Assembly: GCF_017303215.1 (NCBI RefSeq)
Contig: NZ_JAEMWU010000001.1
Location: 1,364,001-1,428,000, forward strand
DNA: 64,000 nt
Origin: Microbacterium esteraromaticum
GTDB taxonomy: Bacteria; Actinomycetota; Actinomycetes; Actinomycetales; Microbacteriaceae
Reading direction: 5' to 3'
In this document: positions 55,310-63,465 of the stretch, one piece after another
Layout: the number at the start of each line of letters is the position of its first letter
How positions within the stretch are numbered: the first letter of the stretch is position 1
Notes under the pieces: generated by a model
Told to the model about the DNA's origin: nothing
What the model saw: the letters and a program-made list of their open reading frames with translations, nothing else
Database searches by the model: none
Position numbers and translations under genes: made by a program

Positions 55310-56383
55310 GTGGCTCTTACTATCGGAATCGTCGGTCTGCCCAACGTCGGCAAGTCCACCCTCTTCAACGCGCTGACCAAGAACGACGTGCTCGCGGCGA
55401 ACTACCCGTTCGCGACGATCGAGCCGAACGTCGGTGTGGTCAACCTGCCAGACCCGCGTCTGCAGACGCTGGCCGGCATCTTCGGTAGCGAGCGCATCCT
55501 GCCGGCGACGGTGTCGTTCGTCGACATCGCCGGCATCGTGCGCGGAGCGAGCGAGGGAGAAGGACTGGGCAACCAGTTCCTGGCGAACATCCGCGAGGCC
55601 GACGCCATCGCGCAGGTCGTGCGCGGCTTCGTCGACGACGACGTGGTGCACGTCGACGGTGCGGTGAACCCGCAGAACGACCTGGAGACCATCAACGCCG
55701 AGCTGATGCTCGCCGACCTGCAGACGATCGAGAAGGCGCTGCCTCGTTTCGAGAAGGAGGTCAAGCGCAAGACGATCGACGGCTCGGTGCTCGACGCGGC
55801 GCTCGCAGCCAAGGATGCGCTTGAGCGCGGTCAGCTGCTGTCGACCTCGGGCATCGATCTGGCGCCCGTGCGCGAGCTGGGCCTGCTCACCGCCAAACCG
55901 TACATCTACGTCTTCAACGTCGATGAGTCGGTGCTGACCGACGACGCCAAGAAGGGTGAACTCGAAGCTCTCGTCGCGCCCGCCAAGGCCGTCTTCCTCG
56001 ACGCGAAGATCGAGTCGGAGCTCATCGACCTCGATCCCGAGGACGCTGCCGAGCTGCTCGAAGCGACCGGACAGACCGAGTCGGGTCTCGACCAGCTCGC
56101 ACGCATCGGCTTCGCGACCCTGGGGCTGCAGACCTACCTGACGGCCGGGCCGAAGGAGTCGCGCGCCTGGACGATCCCTCAGGGGGCCAAGGCGCCGCAG
56201 GCCGCAGGCGTGATCCACACCGACTTCGAGAAGGGCTTCATCAAGGCCGAGGTCATCTCGTTCGACGACCTCGTCGAGACCGGCTCCGTCGCCGAGGCCC
56301 GCGCCAAGGGCAAGGCCCGTCTTGAGGGCAAGGACTACGTCATGCAGGACGGCGACGTGGTGGAGTTCCGCTTCAACGTGTGA
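55310..56383 (+). CDS. ychF: Redox-regulated ATPase YchF (Obg-like)
   Basis: 357 residues, usual length. P-loop GLPNVGKSTLFNALTKND, NYPFATIEPNVGVV, VDIAGIVRGASEGEGLGNQFLANIREADAI; the usual NKxD is replaced by NVDE (VFNVDESVLT), the sign of ATP preference. C-terminal TGS domain (about 275-355). GTG 55310 is eight bases after TAGACT (55296-55301). YchF binds the ribosome and modulates stress responses. Confidence 0.96.
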   Translation: MALTIGIVGLPNVGKSTLFNALTKNDVLAANYPFATIEPNVGVVNLPDPRLQTLAGIFGSERILPATVSFVDIAGIVRGASEGEGLGNQFLANIREADAIAQVVRGFVDDDVVHVDGAVNPQNDLETINAELMLADLQTIEKALPRFEKEVKRKTIDGSVLDAALAAKDALERGQLLSTSGIDLAPVRELGLLTAKPYIYVFNVDESVLTDDAKKGELEALVAPAKAVFLDAKIESELIDLDPEDAAELLEATGQTESGLDQLARIGFATLGLQTYLTAGPKESRAWTIPQGAKAPQAAGVIHTDFEKGFIKAEVISFDDLVETGSVAEARAKGKARLEGKDYVMQDGDVVEFRFNV

Positions 56384-56389
56384 CGTGCC

Positions 56390-56459
56390 CCGGTCGTTGA
56401 GCGAGCGGAGCGAGCGGTGTACTGAGCGAGCGAAGCGAGTCAAAGTGACGAAACGCAGC
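56390..56459. repeat. Dispersed GGTCGTTGAGCGAGCG repeat after ychF
   Basis: CGGTCGTTGAGCGAGCGGAG at 56391, then two more GAGCGAGCG units and GTGACGAAACGC. Self-similar, palindrome-forming, and shared with 9516-9560 inside mazG. Likely folds in the 3' end of the ychF mRNA. Confidence 0.75.
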
Positions 56460-56475
56460 TTGTAGGCTCCCTCGC

Positions 56476-56811
56476 ATGGATGGTGTTCCCCCAGCTCGGC
56501 GAGCGATTCGCCTCTTCCCTGACTACGGTCGCGATTGGCCGCTCTGGGAGAACTCGACGCCCACCTGGGATGTCGGCTACACCACCACACCGGACATGTA
56601 TGGGCTGTCGGAAGATCTGACGCGTGACATGGCTGAATGGAACGCCCATTGGGACGCGAACTTCGATCCGTTCGACGGTTGGAAGGACGATGCGGTGCGC
56701 GAGAGGTGGCGACAGGATGGCGCAGCCATCGCGAAGCGTCTGCAGGCGGAGGTCGCTGACTTCGCCGATGTGTCATATGAGCCGTGGCCGCTGCTGGGCG
56801 GCGATGAATAG
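56476..56811 (+). CDS. Hypothetical protein, Trp-rich
   Basis: 111 residues with many Trp/Asp (WPLWENSTPTWDVGY, WNAHWDANFDPFDGW) and a closing helix with AIAKRLQAEVADF. No family recognised. Leaderless ATG 56476, seven bases after TAGGCT (56463-56468), supports expression. Small stand-alone gene between ychF and a GNAT gene, both of which look accessory. Confidence 0.72.
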   Translation: MDGVPPARRAIRLFPDYGRDWPLWENSTPTWDVGYTTTPDMYGLSEDLTRDMAEWNAHWDANFDPFDGWKDDAVRERWRQDGAAIAKRLQAEVADFADVSYEPWPLLGGDE

Positions 56812-56909
56812 CCGTACATCTGTGGCTTCATGGCGGAGGCTGAGCCGACGGCGTCTCTCGACCTGCAGGGTCGGTTCTTGCCGGCCGGGGACATCGGTAG
56901 CATCGTGCC

Positions 56910-57440
56910 ATGCGCTCCTCCGACTCCATCTCTAGCCCACCGGCCACGCGCAATCGCCCCGTGGTTACCTTGCGCTCTTTCGAGATCGGTGACCGTGAGT
57001 TCTTCGCCTCGTTGGCGACGGATGAACGCGTCGTGAAGTTCGTGGGTGATGGGTCTCCCTGGTCTGCCGAACAAATCGACTCGCGAATCGACCTCGCGCT
57101 TCGCGGCCTCCCAGCTTCAGAGCCGGGCGCTGTGCGCTGGTATGTTGCCGAGACAGAGGGCGAGCGGGCAGGTCTGTTCGTTGCGTCGCGACGTGAGGAC
57201 ACCGTTGAGGTTGGGTACTGGCTCGCGCCTGCGAGGTGGGGGCAAGGCCTTGCCGGTGTCATGTTAGACGCCGGTCTCCTGGTCGTGCGTGAGGTCTTTG
57301 GTGCTCTTGATGTGGAGGCGCACATCGACCCGGCAAACGTGGCGTCGGTTGCGATGGTCGAGCGGCGTGCGTTTCGCTTTGTGGGTCGTGCTGACGGCAT
57401 CGGGCGCTACGTGCGCGCTCCTGGCGCATACGCAGCGTGA
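56910..57440 (+). CDS. GNAT family N-acetyltransferase
   Basis: 176 residues, RimJ/RimL-like type: PVVTLRSFEIGDREFFASLATDERVVKF, VGYWLAPARWGQGLAGVMLDAGLL (acetyl-CoA loop), DVEAHIDPANVASVAMVERRAFRFVG. Substrate unknown. Leaderless ATG 56910, six bases after TAGCAT (56898-56903). Convergent with the next gene, only 2 bp between stops. Confidence 0.85.
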   Translation: MRSSDSISSPPATRNRPVVTLRSFEIGDREFFASLATDERVVKFVGDGSPWSAEQIDSRIDLALRGLPASEPGAVRWYVAETEGERAGLFVASRREDTVEVGYWLAPARWGQGLAGVMLDAGLLVVREVFGALDVEAHIDPANVASVAMVERRAFRFVGRADGIGRYVRAPGAYAA

Positions 57441-57442
57441 AC

Positions 57443-57826
57443 CTACCCCCGCCCGGCGAACGTCAGCTCGTGCGTCTCGCGCGTCGGAATCTGCACGTGG
57501 TCATCGCCGAACGGCATGTAGTCGACGGAGTGCAGGTAGCCGTCGACGACCCAGAGCTCGATGAACCCGAGCGTCTCGCTGTGTGCTGAGACCTCGACCA
57601 TGGCGAACGGGCCGCCGTCGTGGTCGATCGGCGCGAGGCCGGCCCTGCCTGCGAAGGTCAGCAGAAAGCACTCGCACTCGGCGTGGGGGTACCCGCCCCA
57701 CTGCGCCTGCATCAGCTGCTCGCGGGCGATTGCTGATTGCGCATCCGTGCCCGAGCACAGCAACTCCATGAGCTGGCGCTCGGTGCGGGTCAGGCGGGTG
57801 CCGACTGGGCGCTGCTGTGCTGGCAT
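57443..57826 (-). CDS. Hypothetical protein
   Basis: 127 residues. An N-terminal helical part (LTRTERQLMELLCSGTDAQSAIAREQLMQAQWGGYPHAECECFLLTF) and a beta-rich end (FIELWVVDGYLHSVDYMPFGDDHVQIP). A known family cannot be named with confidence. ATG 57826 is six bases from TACGCT (complement of 57833-57838), so leaderless with its -10 inside the end of the MerR gene. Confidence 0.75.
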   Translation of the reverse strand: MPAQQRPVGTRLTRTERQLMELLCSGTDAQSAIAREQLMQAQWGGYPHAECECFLLTFAGRAGLAPIDHDGGPFAMVEVSAHSETLGFIELWVVDGYLHSVDYMPFGDDHVQIPTRETHELTFAGRG

Positions 57827-57830
57827 CCGA

Positions 57831-58601
57831 TCAGCGTAGTGCGTTCGCGACGTGCCGTCGCAGCGCATCCGCGGCGAAGTGTGCCGCGTTCTCCGAACCG
57901 AACGCGGCATGGAAGTCGGGGTGCGTCTCGTACTGATCCGCGAGGCCGAGGATCATCTCGGCCGACCTCGCGGCATCGCCCTCGTGCGTCGGCGTTCCGG
58001 GGATCTCAGACAGCCAGTCCACGTGCGAGACCGCGTGCGCCTGCGCGGCGGGGGAGTCGGTGGCGAGCCCCGCTTCGTGAAGCTCACGCCACCTGGCCAG
58101 CAGCGCCTCGCTGCGTGCCTTCCACTCGCGTTGCTGACGTAGTGACTTCTCATGCCACCACTGGTTCGACGCCTCGAACGCATCGCGTCCCCACCGCTCG
58201 ACGACCTCTTGCTCATAGCGGTCGTTGAACCCCTCGAGCATCACATCCATGCGCGGCTCGCGGCCCTCTCGGCGCATGTGCACGGTGTGCTCGACCGCGC
58301 GAATGCGCCGGTCGAGACTCTCCCGCTCCCGCGAGAGCTGCGCGAGGTGCGACTCGAGCGCGGCGACTTCTGCCTCGGGCCCAGCGGATGCTGCCAGCGT
58401 GGCCGCGATGTCGGCCAGGGGCATCCCGGTCTCCCTCAGCATCAGGATGCGCTGCAGGCGCGCGACCGCATGCGGCCCGTAGTAGCGGTATCCGTTCGAG
58501 CCGATGCGGTCCGGGGTGAGCAGGTCGATCTGGTGGTAGTGACGCAACGTGCGACCACTGATGCCGGCGCGCTGCGCCAACTCGTTCACCGTCCACTCCA
58601 C
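57831..58601 (-). CDS. MerR family regulator with TipAS domain
   Basis: 256 residues: MerR HTH (1-70, VNELAQRAGISGRTLRHYHQIDLLTPDRIGSNGYRYYG), coiled-coil linker (about 85-115), and a C-terminal TipAS (albicidin/thiopeptide-binding) domain (about 120-250; FNDRYEQEVVERWGRDAFEASNQWW). The TipAL prototype is activated by thiostrepton-like antibiotics. Start GTG 58601 with AGGAGG seven bases upstream; the frame is open to 58841. It lies 29 nt after the DUF2268 gene, one operon, driven by the MerR-type promoter at 59547-59577. Confidence 0.9.
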   Translation of the reverse strand: MEWTVNELAQRAGISGRTLRHYHQIDLLTPDRIGSNGYRYYGPHAVARLQRILMLRETGMPLADIAATLAASAGPEAEVAALESHLAQLSRERESLDRRIRAVEHTVHMRREGREPRMDVMLEGFNDRYEQEVVERWGRDAFEASNQWWHEKSLRQQREWKARSEALLARWRELHEAGLATDSPAAQAHAVSHVDWLSEIPGTPTHEGDAARSAEMILGLADQYETHPDFHAAFGSENAAHFAADALRRHVANALR

Positions 58602-58630
58602 CGGCCGCCTCCTGCCTTGCGCTGTGCTCG

Positions 58631-59539
58631 TCAGTCTCGCAGAGCGTGCGCCAGACCGAGACGCCGCATGGCGACATCGATGATCTCGGCGGCGGGTGTG
58701 AAGATGCTCGCGGCGGCCGTCGTTCCGGCCGCGTCGAGGTACGCCCGCACCAGGCGCGCCCCCGCCGCATAGCCGGCCCCCGTGGGCAGGCCGACCGGTT
58801 CCGCGCCGAAGAGCCGTGCGGTGGCATCCCCGTGCACCCACGAGGCGAAGTTCTGCATTCCGGTCACGTTGAGACCCGACGCGACCTTCGCCAGCACGTC
58901 ATCATCGCCGCGCACGCGATCGCTGACGAAATGGGTGAATCCGCGCTCGCCGTAGAGCTCGGCGGCGAACAGATCCGCGAGCCCCTCCGAGATCACCTGT
59001 TCGCCCACCGTCACGGTCAGCGGGTCCCAGGTCACTCCGCCGGGCGAGTAGCGCACGTTGTGGTGCAACTCGTGGATGACGATGGCCTCCAGGCGGTCCA
59101 TCACCTCCGGCGTCGGCCAGAGGGTGAGTGTGATGTAGCCGCTGATGCCGCCGAAGGCCGAGAGGCCCTGCACCTCGTTCATGAAGTGCTCATGTGTCTG
59201 GTCACCCAGCACGAGCAGCACCGTCAGGTCGGGCACCTCATGAGCGGGGTTCGCTGCTTTCAGCGCCGCCGCGCCGGCGTCGAGTGCGGTGCGGATGCGA
59301 TTCCAGGCATCCGCTTCGACGAGTCGAGCGAGCCCGTCCTGCGCGGCCTCGGTGGGGGAGTCCCAATCAAAACCGAAGCCTTGTCGGTGGACGGTGGCGA
59401 GGTCGACGCCGCCGGGGACGAAATGGTACATACCCGCCATCGGCGCCCACATCTCGCGTACGAGGTCGGCTCGAAGGTCGGATGCTGCTGTCAGCGCCTG
59501 GCGCATCATCGGCGCGCTGTCGATCATGGTGATGGTCAT
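58631..59539 (-). CDS. DUF2268-type putative Zn-dependent protease
   Basis: 302 residues with an HExxH motif (H156-E157-L-H-H160, VIHELHHNVRY) and a probable third ligand E185 (GEQVISEGLADLFAAE), the DUF2268 layout. No signal peptide, so cytoplasmic. ATG 59539 is seven bases from TAGCGT (complement of 59547-59552), and the promoter has a 19-bp spacer. First gene of a two-gene operon with the MerR/TipAS regulator, so its expression probably answers to that regulator's ligand. Substrate unknown. Confidence 0.85.
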   Translation of the reverse strand: MTITMIDSAPMMRQALTAASDLRADLVREMWAPMAGMYHFVPGGVDLATVHRQGFGFDWDSPTEAAQDGLARLVEADAWNRIRTALDAGAAALKAANPAHEVPDLTVLLVLGDQTHEHFMNEVQGLSAFGGISGYITLTLWPTPEVMDRLEAIVIHELHHNVRYSPGGVTWDPLTVTVGEQVISEGLADLFAAELYGERGFTHFVSDRVRGDDDVLAKVASGLNVTGMQNFASWVHGDATARLFGAEPVGLPTGAGYAAGARLVRAYLDAAGTTAAASIFTPAAEIIDVAMRRLGLAHALRD

Positions 59540-59546
59540 GCGACCG

Positions 59547-59577
59547 ACGCTAAAGGTTGCCGTTGCGGCAAGGTCAA
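59547..59577 (-). promoter_or_regulatory. MerR-type promoter, 19-bp spacer with dyad
   Basis: Read on the minus strand: -35 TTGACC (59577-59572), 19-bp spacer, -10 TAGCGT (59552-59547). The spacer holds TTGCCG-CAA-CGGCAA (59571-59557), a perfect 6-bp dyad. Long spacers with a centred dyad are the hallmark of promoters untwisted by MerR activators. Confidence 0.8.
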
Positions 59578-59590
59578 TACAACCACTCGG

Positions 59591-59616
59591 CCTGCCGTCC
59601 CGGAGAACGGCAGGCC
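59591..59616 (-). terminator. Terminator of the DUF981 gene
   Basis: GCCTGCCGT (59591-59599) pairs with ACGGCAGGC (59608-59616), 8-nt loop, 23 bp after the stop of the minus-strand DUF981 gene. It lies upstream of the MerR promoter and would insulate it. Confidence 0.7.
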
Positions 59617-59638
59617 AAGCAGTAGGGCAACGGCGGTG

Positions 59639-60373
59639 TTACTGCATCGTGTTCACGATCAGGCCGATGTGGGTGTAGAAGTTCATCGCACCGAAAAGCA
59701 GGAACGCGGCACCGGAGACGGCCCAGACTCCGCCCATCCACTTCGCGATCTTGGTCAGCGGCTTGGTCGCGGTGAACGAGTTCAGCGCGAACGGGAAGAG
59801 CACGGCGCCGACGCCGACGAGCGCGAACAGGCCCGACATGAAGATCGCCTCAACGATCGGCCACTCCGCGAACATGCCAGAGATGGGCTCATCCGCGGGG
59901 GCGGCGAACAGCTGGAAGTACACACCCGCTGCGGCAATGCCGAACAGGGCGAGACCGAGACCGAAGATGAAGATGCCGAGGGGCTTGGCAACAGCTGCGA
60001 CCTCAGCGGGGCGATCTTCGGCGGCGACGATCTGGTCGCCGCGCTTCCACAGGTACAGCGCCGCGGCGAGCAGCAGCACACCGAGGCCCAGGCTGGTCTC
60101 ACCGAAGACGATGTTGTCGAAGGGGAAGTACTTCGCGAACGGCCAGGTCAACGTCATGTGAGCGCCGGTGAGGGTGAGGATTCCACCGAGCACGCCGGCG
60201 CTGAGCGCCCAGCCTTCGGCCTTGAACTGCTTGTCGCGGTGCAGCGTCCGCCCGAGCAGCACGAGCAGCAGCAGGCCGGCACCTGCGGCGAGCGACATGA
60301 TGGTGTTGTAGGTGGGCATCTGCGTCCAGTCGATGACCAGACCTGTTTCGCTTCCACCGAGGAATTCGTCCAT
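59639..60373 (-). CDS. DUF981 family membrane protein
   Basis: 244 residues, about seven helices, DUF981 family (WTQMPTYNTIMSLAAGAGLLLLVLLGRTL, WALSAGVLGGILTLTGAHMTLTWPFAKYFPFDNIVFGETSLGLGVLLLAAALYLW). Function unknown. ATG 60373 follows GACAGGAAC. Stands alone between two hairpin-flanked regions. Confidence 0.85.
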   Translation of the reverse strand: MDEFLGGSETGLVIDWTQMPTYNTIMSLAAGAGLLLLVLLGRTLHRDKQFKAEGWALSAGVLGGILTLTGAHMTLTWPFAKYFPFDNIVFGETSLGLGVLLLAAALYLWKRGDQIVAAEDRPAEVAAVAKPLGIFIFGLGLALFGIAAAGVYFQLFAAPADEPISGMFAEWPIVEAIFMSGLFALVGVGAVLFPFALNSFTATKPLTKIAKWMGGVWAVSGAAFLLFGAMNFYTHIGLIVNTMQ

Positions 60374-60676
60374 TGTTCCTGTCTTTCTTTCTTTGCTCGC
60401 GCGCGGGTACGCGGGTATGGGGGCGCAACCAACGTCGACGCGCGTCGTGCGCGAGCCTGCAACGGTCGTCGGCGTTGGCCGTGAGTCGGGCTATTGAACC
60501 GTCGCAATCCGCCGGGTGCGGTCGAGTACTGACCGGCCCTGCGCGGTGGGGGGGGGAAAGAGCGGCACATCATGCGCGGCTCATGAGGGAGCATGCTCTT
60601 AACCCTATGCTCTTCCAATGTCTGCTGGGGGCGGTCGCTCAGGCCGAGCGCACCCCGTGCCGACTACCCTTGAGGC
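60374..60676. other. Intergenic region, no gene seen
   Basis: 303 bp between divergent genes. It holds the leader and promoter of the DUF981 gene (with TTTCTTTCTTT near 60384-60394), a run of nine G (60548-60556), the 10-bp palindrome GAGCATGCTC near 60590-60599, and the leaderless promoter of the lipoprotein gene (TACCCT at 60665-60670). No further ORF or RNA gene is convincing. Confidence 0.6.
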
Positions 60677-61057
60677 ATGCGTCGAATCGCCCGGGTCCCC
60701 GTTCTTGCCGTCGGAGTGCTCGCGATCGGCGCACTCACCGGGTGCTCGTCGATCGCGCAGCTCACCGGCGAGGCCCTGGGCGTCGATGTCGAGCAGGTCT
60801 GCCAGTCGGTCGACGACATGTACGCACAGTACGAGGGACTGCTCGCGCAGGGTGATGCGACCGCGGAAGACCTTGCGACAGCGCGCGACGGTCTCGTCAT
60901 CACCCTCGAAGGCGTCGCTGATGACATCGGTGGCCAGGTCGGCGACGTCATCCGAACCAACGCCGACCGCCTCGCCGATGTGGCCGACCCGAACGCACCA
61001 GAGGCGATTCGGGCGATCGAGCAGGTGAAGTCCTCGCTCGAGCCGCTCTGCGGCTGA
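60677..61057 (+). CDS. Small lipoprotein, unknown
   Basis: 126 residues: signal with lipobox LTGC (C23) and a helical, acidic body (LGVDVEQVCQSVDDMYAQYEGLLAQGDATAEDLATARDGL). Two further cysteines (C42, C125) may form a disulfide outside the cell. No family recognised. Leaderless ATG 60677, six bases after TACCCT. Confidence 0.78.
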   Translation: MRRIARVPVLAVGVLAIGALTGCSSIAQLTGEALGVDVEQVCQSVDDMYAQYEGLLAQGDATAEDLATARDGLVITLEGVADDIGGQVGDVIRTNADRLADVADPNAPEAIRAIEQVKSSLEPLCG

Positions 61058-61171
61058 CCTGCCTGACCGGGCATGCAGATTCTGCCGAACTTGTTGGCGA
61101 GTGCTGTCGTTGCATACGGTGATGGGGGCGCTGCACGCGTCGAGATCCGGTTCCACAGAAAGAGCACCACT

Positions 61172-61741
61172 GTGACAGAGAAGACCACCTTCGAGCCCGA
61201 CGGCCGCGCCGTGCCGTTCATCGACGAGGGTGAGGGGCCCGTCACTCTGGTGCTGGTCACCAACCGTGAGCTCGAAGCCGACGGTCTCGGCGTGATCTCG
61301 CACTACCTCGCCGAAGAGGCCGGCTTCCGCGTCGTGCGCGTGGGGTCCCGTGCCCAGGCAGAAGGCGTGACCGTGCAGGAGCGTGCGGCGGATGCCCTTG
61401 CCGTGCTCGACCACCTCGGCATCGACGACACGTGGATCGGCGGTCACGGACACGGCAGCACGATCGCCCGTGTCTTCGCAGCCGACCACACCGACCGGGT
61501 CAACGGCCTGCTCATGCTCGGCGTCGAGGACGAGCCGATCGCGCTGGCATCCGGCATCCCCGTGCTCATCATCCAGGCCGAGCAGGACGACGTCACCCCG
61601 GCCGCCAATGCCGAGGCGCTGCGCGCCACGGCCCCCGAGCGCGCGAGCGTCACCACGATTCCCGGCGCCGATCACTACTTCCCGGCGACCCACCCCATTG
61701 AGACGGCGGTCGTCATCGAGGAGTACCTCGACTGGGACTGA
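61172..61741 (+). CDS. Alpha/beta hydrolase-fold protein without nucleophile serine
   Basis: 189 residues. Fold order fits an alpha/beta hydrolase: strand VTLVLVTNRE, FRVVRVGSR, then the elbow WIGGHGHGSTIARVFAADH, acid region IIQAEQDDVTPAANAEALRA, and H in IPGADHYFPATHP. The elbow reads G-H-G-H-G where G-H-S-M-G is expected, so the nucleophile is glycine (G93) and activity is unlikely or unusual. Start GTG 61172 with a weak GAAAGAG; the frame is open to 61073. Confidence 0.75.
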   Translation: MTEKTTFEPDGRAVPFIDEGEGPVTLVLVTNRELEADGLGVISHYLAEEAGFRVVRVGSRAQAEGVTVQERAADALAVLDHLGIDDTWIGGHGHGSTIARVFAADHTDRVNGLLMLGVEDEPIALASGIPVLIIQAEQDDVTPAANAEALRATAPERASVTTIPGADHYFPATHPIETAVVIEEYLDWD

Positions 61742-61751
61742 CCTGCTGAGC

Positions 61752-62327
61752 TCAGCGTGAGCGCGGTTCGTCGCGGAGTCGGGGCTCGACCCGGTGCTCC
61801 GGGCGCAGTCCCGACTTGTCGGCGTAGAACGCGCGGATGCGGTCCATATCGCCCGCGACATCTCCGGTGAGATCGATCGTGGGGCCCAGCCCGGTGGTCA
61901 TCGTCGTGCGGTCGACGTAGCCCAGGGTCACGGGCATCCCGGTCTCGCGGGCGATCCGGTAGAAACCAGACTTCCAGTGGGTGTGCCCGCTGCGCGTACC
62001 GTCGGGAGTGACCACCAGGCCGAACACCTCGCCGGCGTGCGCCTGCGCGACCACCTCGCCGACGATGCGGCTCGGGTCGTCGCGATCGACGGCGATGCCG
62101 CCGAGCGCCCGCATCACAGGGCCGCGCCAGCCGCGGAACAGGCTCTGCTTGCCCAGCCAGTGCACCTCGATGCCCAGTCGCCAGGCGATGGCGAGCATGA
62201 GCACGAAGTCCCAGTTCGAGGTGTGCGGGGCGCCGATCAGCACCGTGGGACGAGTGGGTGCGGGCTGCGTGCTCAACGTCCAGCGCGAGAACGTCCAGTA
62301 CACCCGCGCGATGAGGCGTCGAAGCAT
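61752..62327 (-). CDS. PlsC-like 1-acylglycerol-3-phosphate acyltransferase
   Basis: 191 residues of the LPLAT superfamily: catalytic H-x4-D in APHTSNWDFVLML, substrate motifs VDRDDPSRI and VTPDGTRS. Shorter than PlsC of E. coli, like the small actinobacterial acyltransferases. Makes or remodels phospholipids at the membrane. ATG 62327 is six bases from TAGCCT (complement of 62334-62339), leaderless (a GGAAGG also overlaps the spacer). Convergent with the hydrolase-like gene. Confidence 0.87.
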   Translation of the reverse strand: MLRRLIARVYWTFSRWTLSTQPAPTRPTVLIGAPHTSNWDFVLMLAIAWRLGIEVHWLGKQSLFRGWRGPVMRALGGIAVDRDDPSRIVGEVVAQAHAGEVFGLVVTPDGTRSGHTHWKSGFYRIARETGMPVTLGYVDRTTMTTGLGPTIDLTGDVAGDMDRIRAFYADKSGLRPEHRVEPRLRDEPRSR

Positions 62328-62393
62328 CCTTCCAGGCTAAGTGACGCCGCATGCATGCGAAGGCATGCACCGCGTGTGCGTGGAGGGGAGACG

Positions 62394-62432
62394 ACGAGAG
62401 CCGCCGCCCCGGGTGGGGACGACGGCTCTCGT
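62394..62432 (-). terminator. Terminator of the HesB-like gene
   Basis: ACGAGAGCCG (62394-62403) pairs with CGGCTCTCGT (62423-62432); inner CCCC and GGGG extend the stem. It lies 12 bp after the stop of the HesB-like gene. Confidence 0.75.
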
Positions 62433-62443
62433 GCGGCGCGGAA

Positions 62444-62734
62444 TCAGGCCGGCTGCGGCAGCAGGGTGAAGGACACTGCGCCCTGCTCGTCGACGGCGGC
62501 GTCCAGCACCTTGTCGCCGAGTGCCTCTGCGGCCGTCTCTTCGAGGAAGACACGGGTGGTCTCGTCACCGACCACGGCGTCGCCGGGCTCGGGACTGGGG
62601 GCGACCGTGACCGCGAAGCGCGGCTCAGCCTCGGTGCCCGAGGAATGGATGCGCAGGCCGGCATCCGGGCCGGTGCTCTGCTGGGCGACGATGGTCGCCG
62701 CGATCGTGTTGGCGTTCTCGGTCAGGGTGAGCAT
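62444..62734 (-). CDS. HesB/IscA-like fold protein without cysteines
   Basis: 96 residues resembling the HesB family in length and order of strands (LTLTENANTIAATIVAQQSTGPDAGLRIHSSGTEAEPRFAVTVAPSPEPGDAVV, then TRVFLEETAAEALGDKVLDAAVDEQGAVSFTLLPQPA), but with no cysteine at all, so the Fe-S role of IscA cannot apply. Such forms are seen in actinobacteria. ATG 62734 follows GGAAGGAGAG. Stands alone. Confidence 0.82.
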   Translation of the reverse strand: MLTLTENANTIAATIVAQQSTGPDAGLRIHSSGTEAEPRFAVTVAPSPEPGDAVVGDETTRVFLEETAAEALGDKVLDAAVDEQGAVSFTLLPQPA

Positions 62735-62883
62735 CGCGCTCTCCTTCCGGTTGCGGACACCACGCCGTCCAGCGCGATGTCCCGGCCACGATTCCGCACC
62801 TGCCGCGCGGGTTCAAGCTCAGCGCCTGACTCTGAGGGGTTTCCCACCTCGGGCGCGCAGGACCTGGATAATGCGGATGCTGT

Positions 62884-63381
62884 TCACCGACGCCGGCGCA
62901 GGAACAGAGGCCACAACACCCACAGGCAGATAATCGCGAGGATGCCGGCACCCCCGGCGATCAGTGCGAACGTGCGCGTGAACGTGACATCGATGATCAG
63001 CATCGTCACCCCCACCGTCACCGCGGCGATCACCACGAGGTTCGCTTTGACGATGCGGTTGGCCGCGTGTACGAGCTCGGTCTTGCGCCGCCTGCCGAAC
63101 AGCACCCGGTGCATGCCCACCGGCGCCAGCGCAAGGATCGTGGCGGTCGCCGCCAGCAGCACCAGCAGAATGTACAGCACCCGCTGGCTCTCGGTCAGCT
63201 CCTGGAACAGCGGCTGGAATGCGACCGCCAGCAGGAAGCCGGTGAGGATCTGCGTGCCCGTCTGCATGACCCGTAGCTCCTGCATCATCTCTTCCCAGTT
63301 GCGGTCCGCGCGCTCATCGGAGCTCTCACCGCGGCCATCGGAACGGCCAGCGGCGCCATCGCCGGCGGGCATACTGCTCAT
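62884..63381 (-). CDS. DUF6328 family membrane protein
   Basis: 165 residues: charged N-terminus (1-35), then about four helices; NWEEMMQELRVMQTGTQILTGFLLAVAFQPLFQELTESQRVLY is the DUF6328 signature. Function unknown. ATG 63381 has TACCGT (complement of 63390-63395) eight bases upstream; a second ATG lies at 63372. Confidence 0.8.
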   Translation of the reverse strand: MSSMPAGDGAAGRSDGRGESSDERADRNWEEMMQELRVMQTGTQILTGFLLAVAFQPLFQELTESQRVLYILLVLLAATATILALAPVGMHRVLFGRRRKTELVHAANRIVKANLVVIAAVTVGVTMLIIDVTFTRTFALIAGGAGILAIICLWVLWPLFLRRRR

Positions 63382-63465
63382 GCCACCGCACGGTACACCG
63401 CATCGGATGCCGGCGAAAGCGCGACCGGCGATGCCCGGTCACGCGGTGAGGCGTAGCATCGAGGC

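Noticed and set aside
60548..60556. Nine-G tract as a phase-variable switch
   Set aside because: It is not within a coding frame or between -35 and -10 of a visible promoter, so no effect can be argued.
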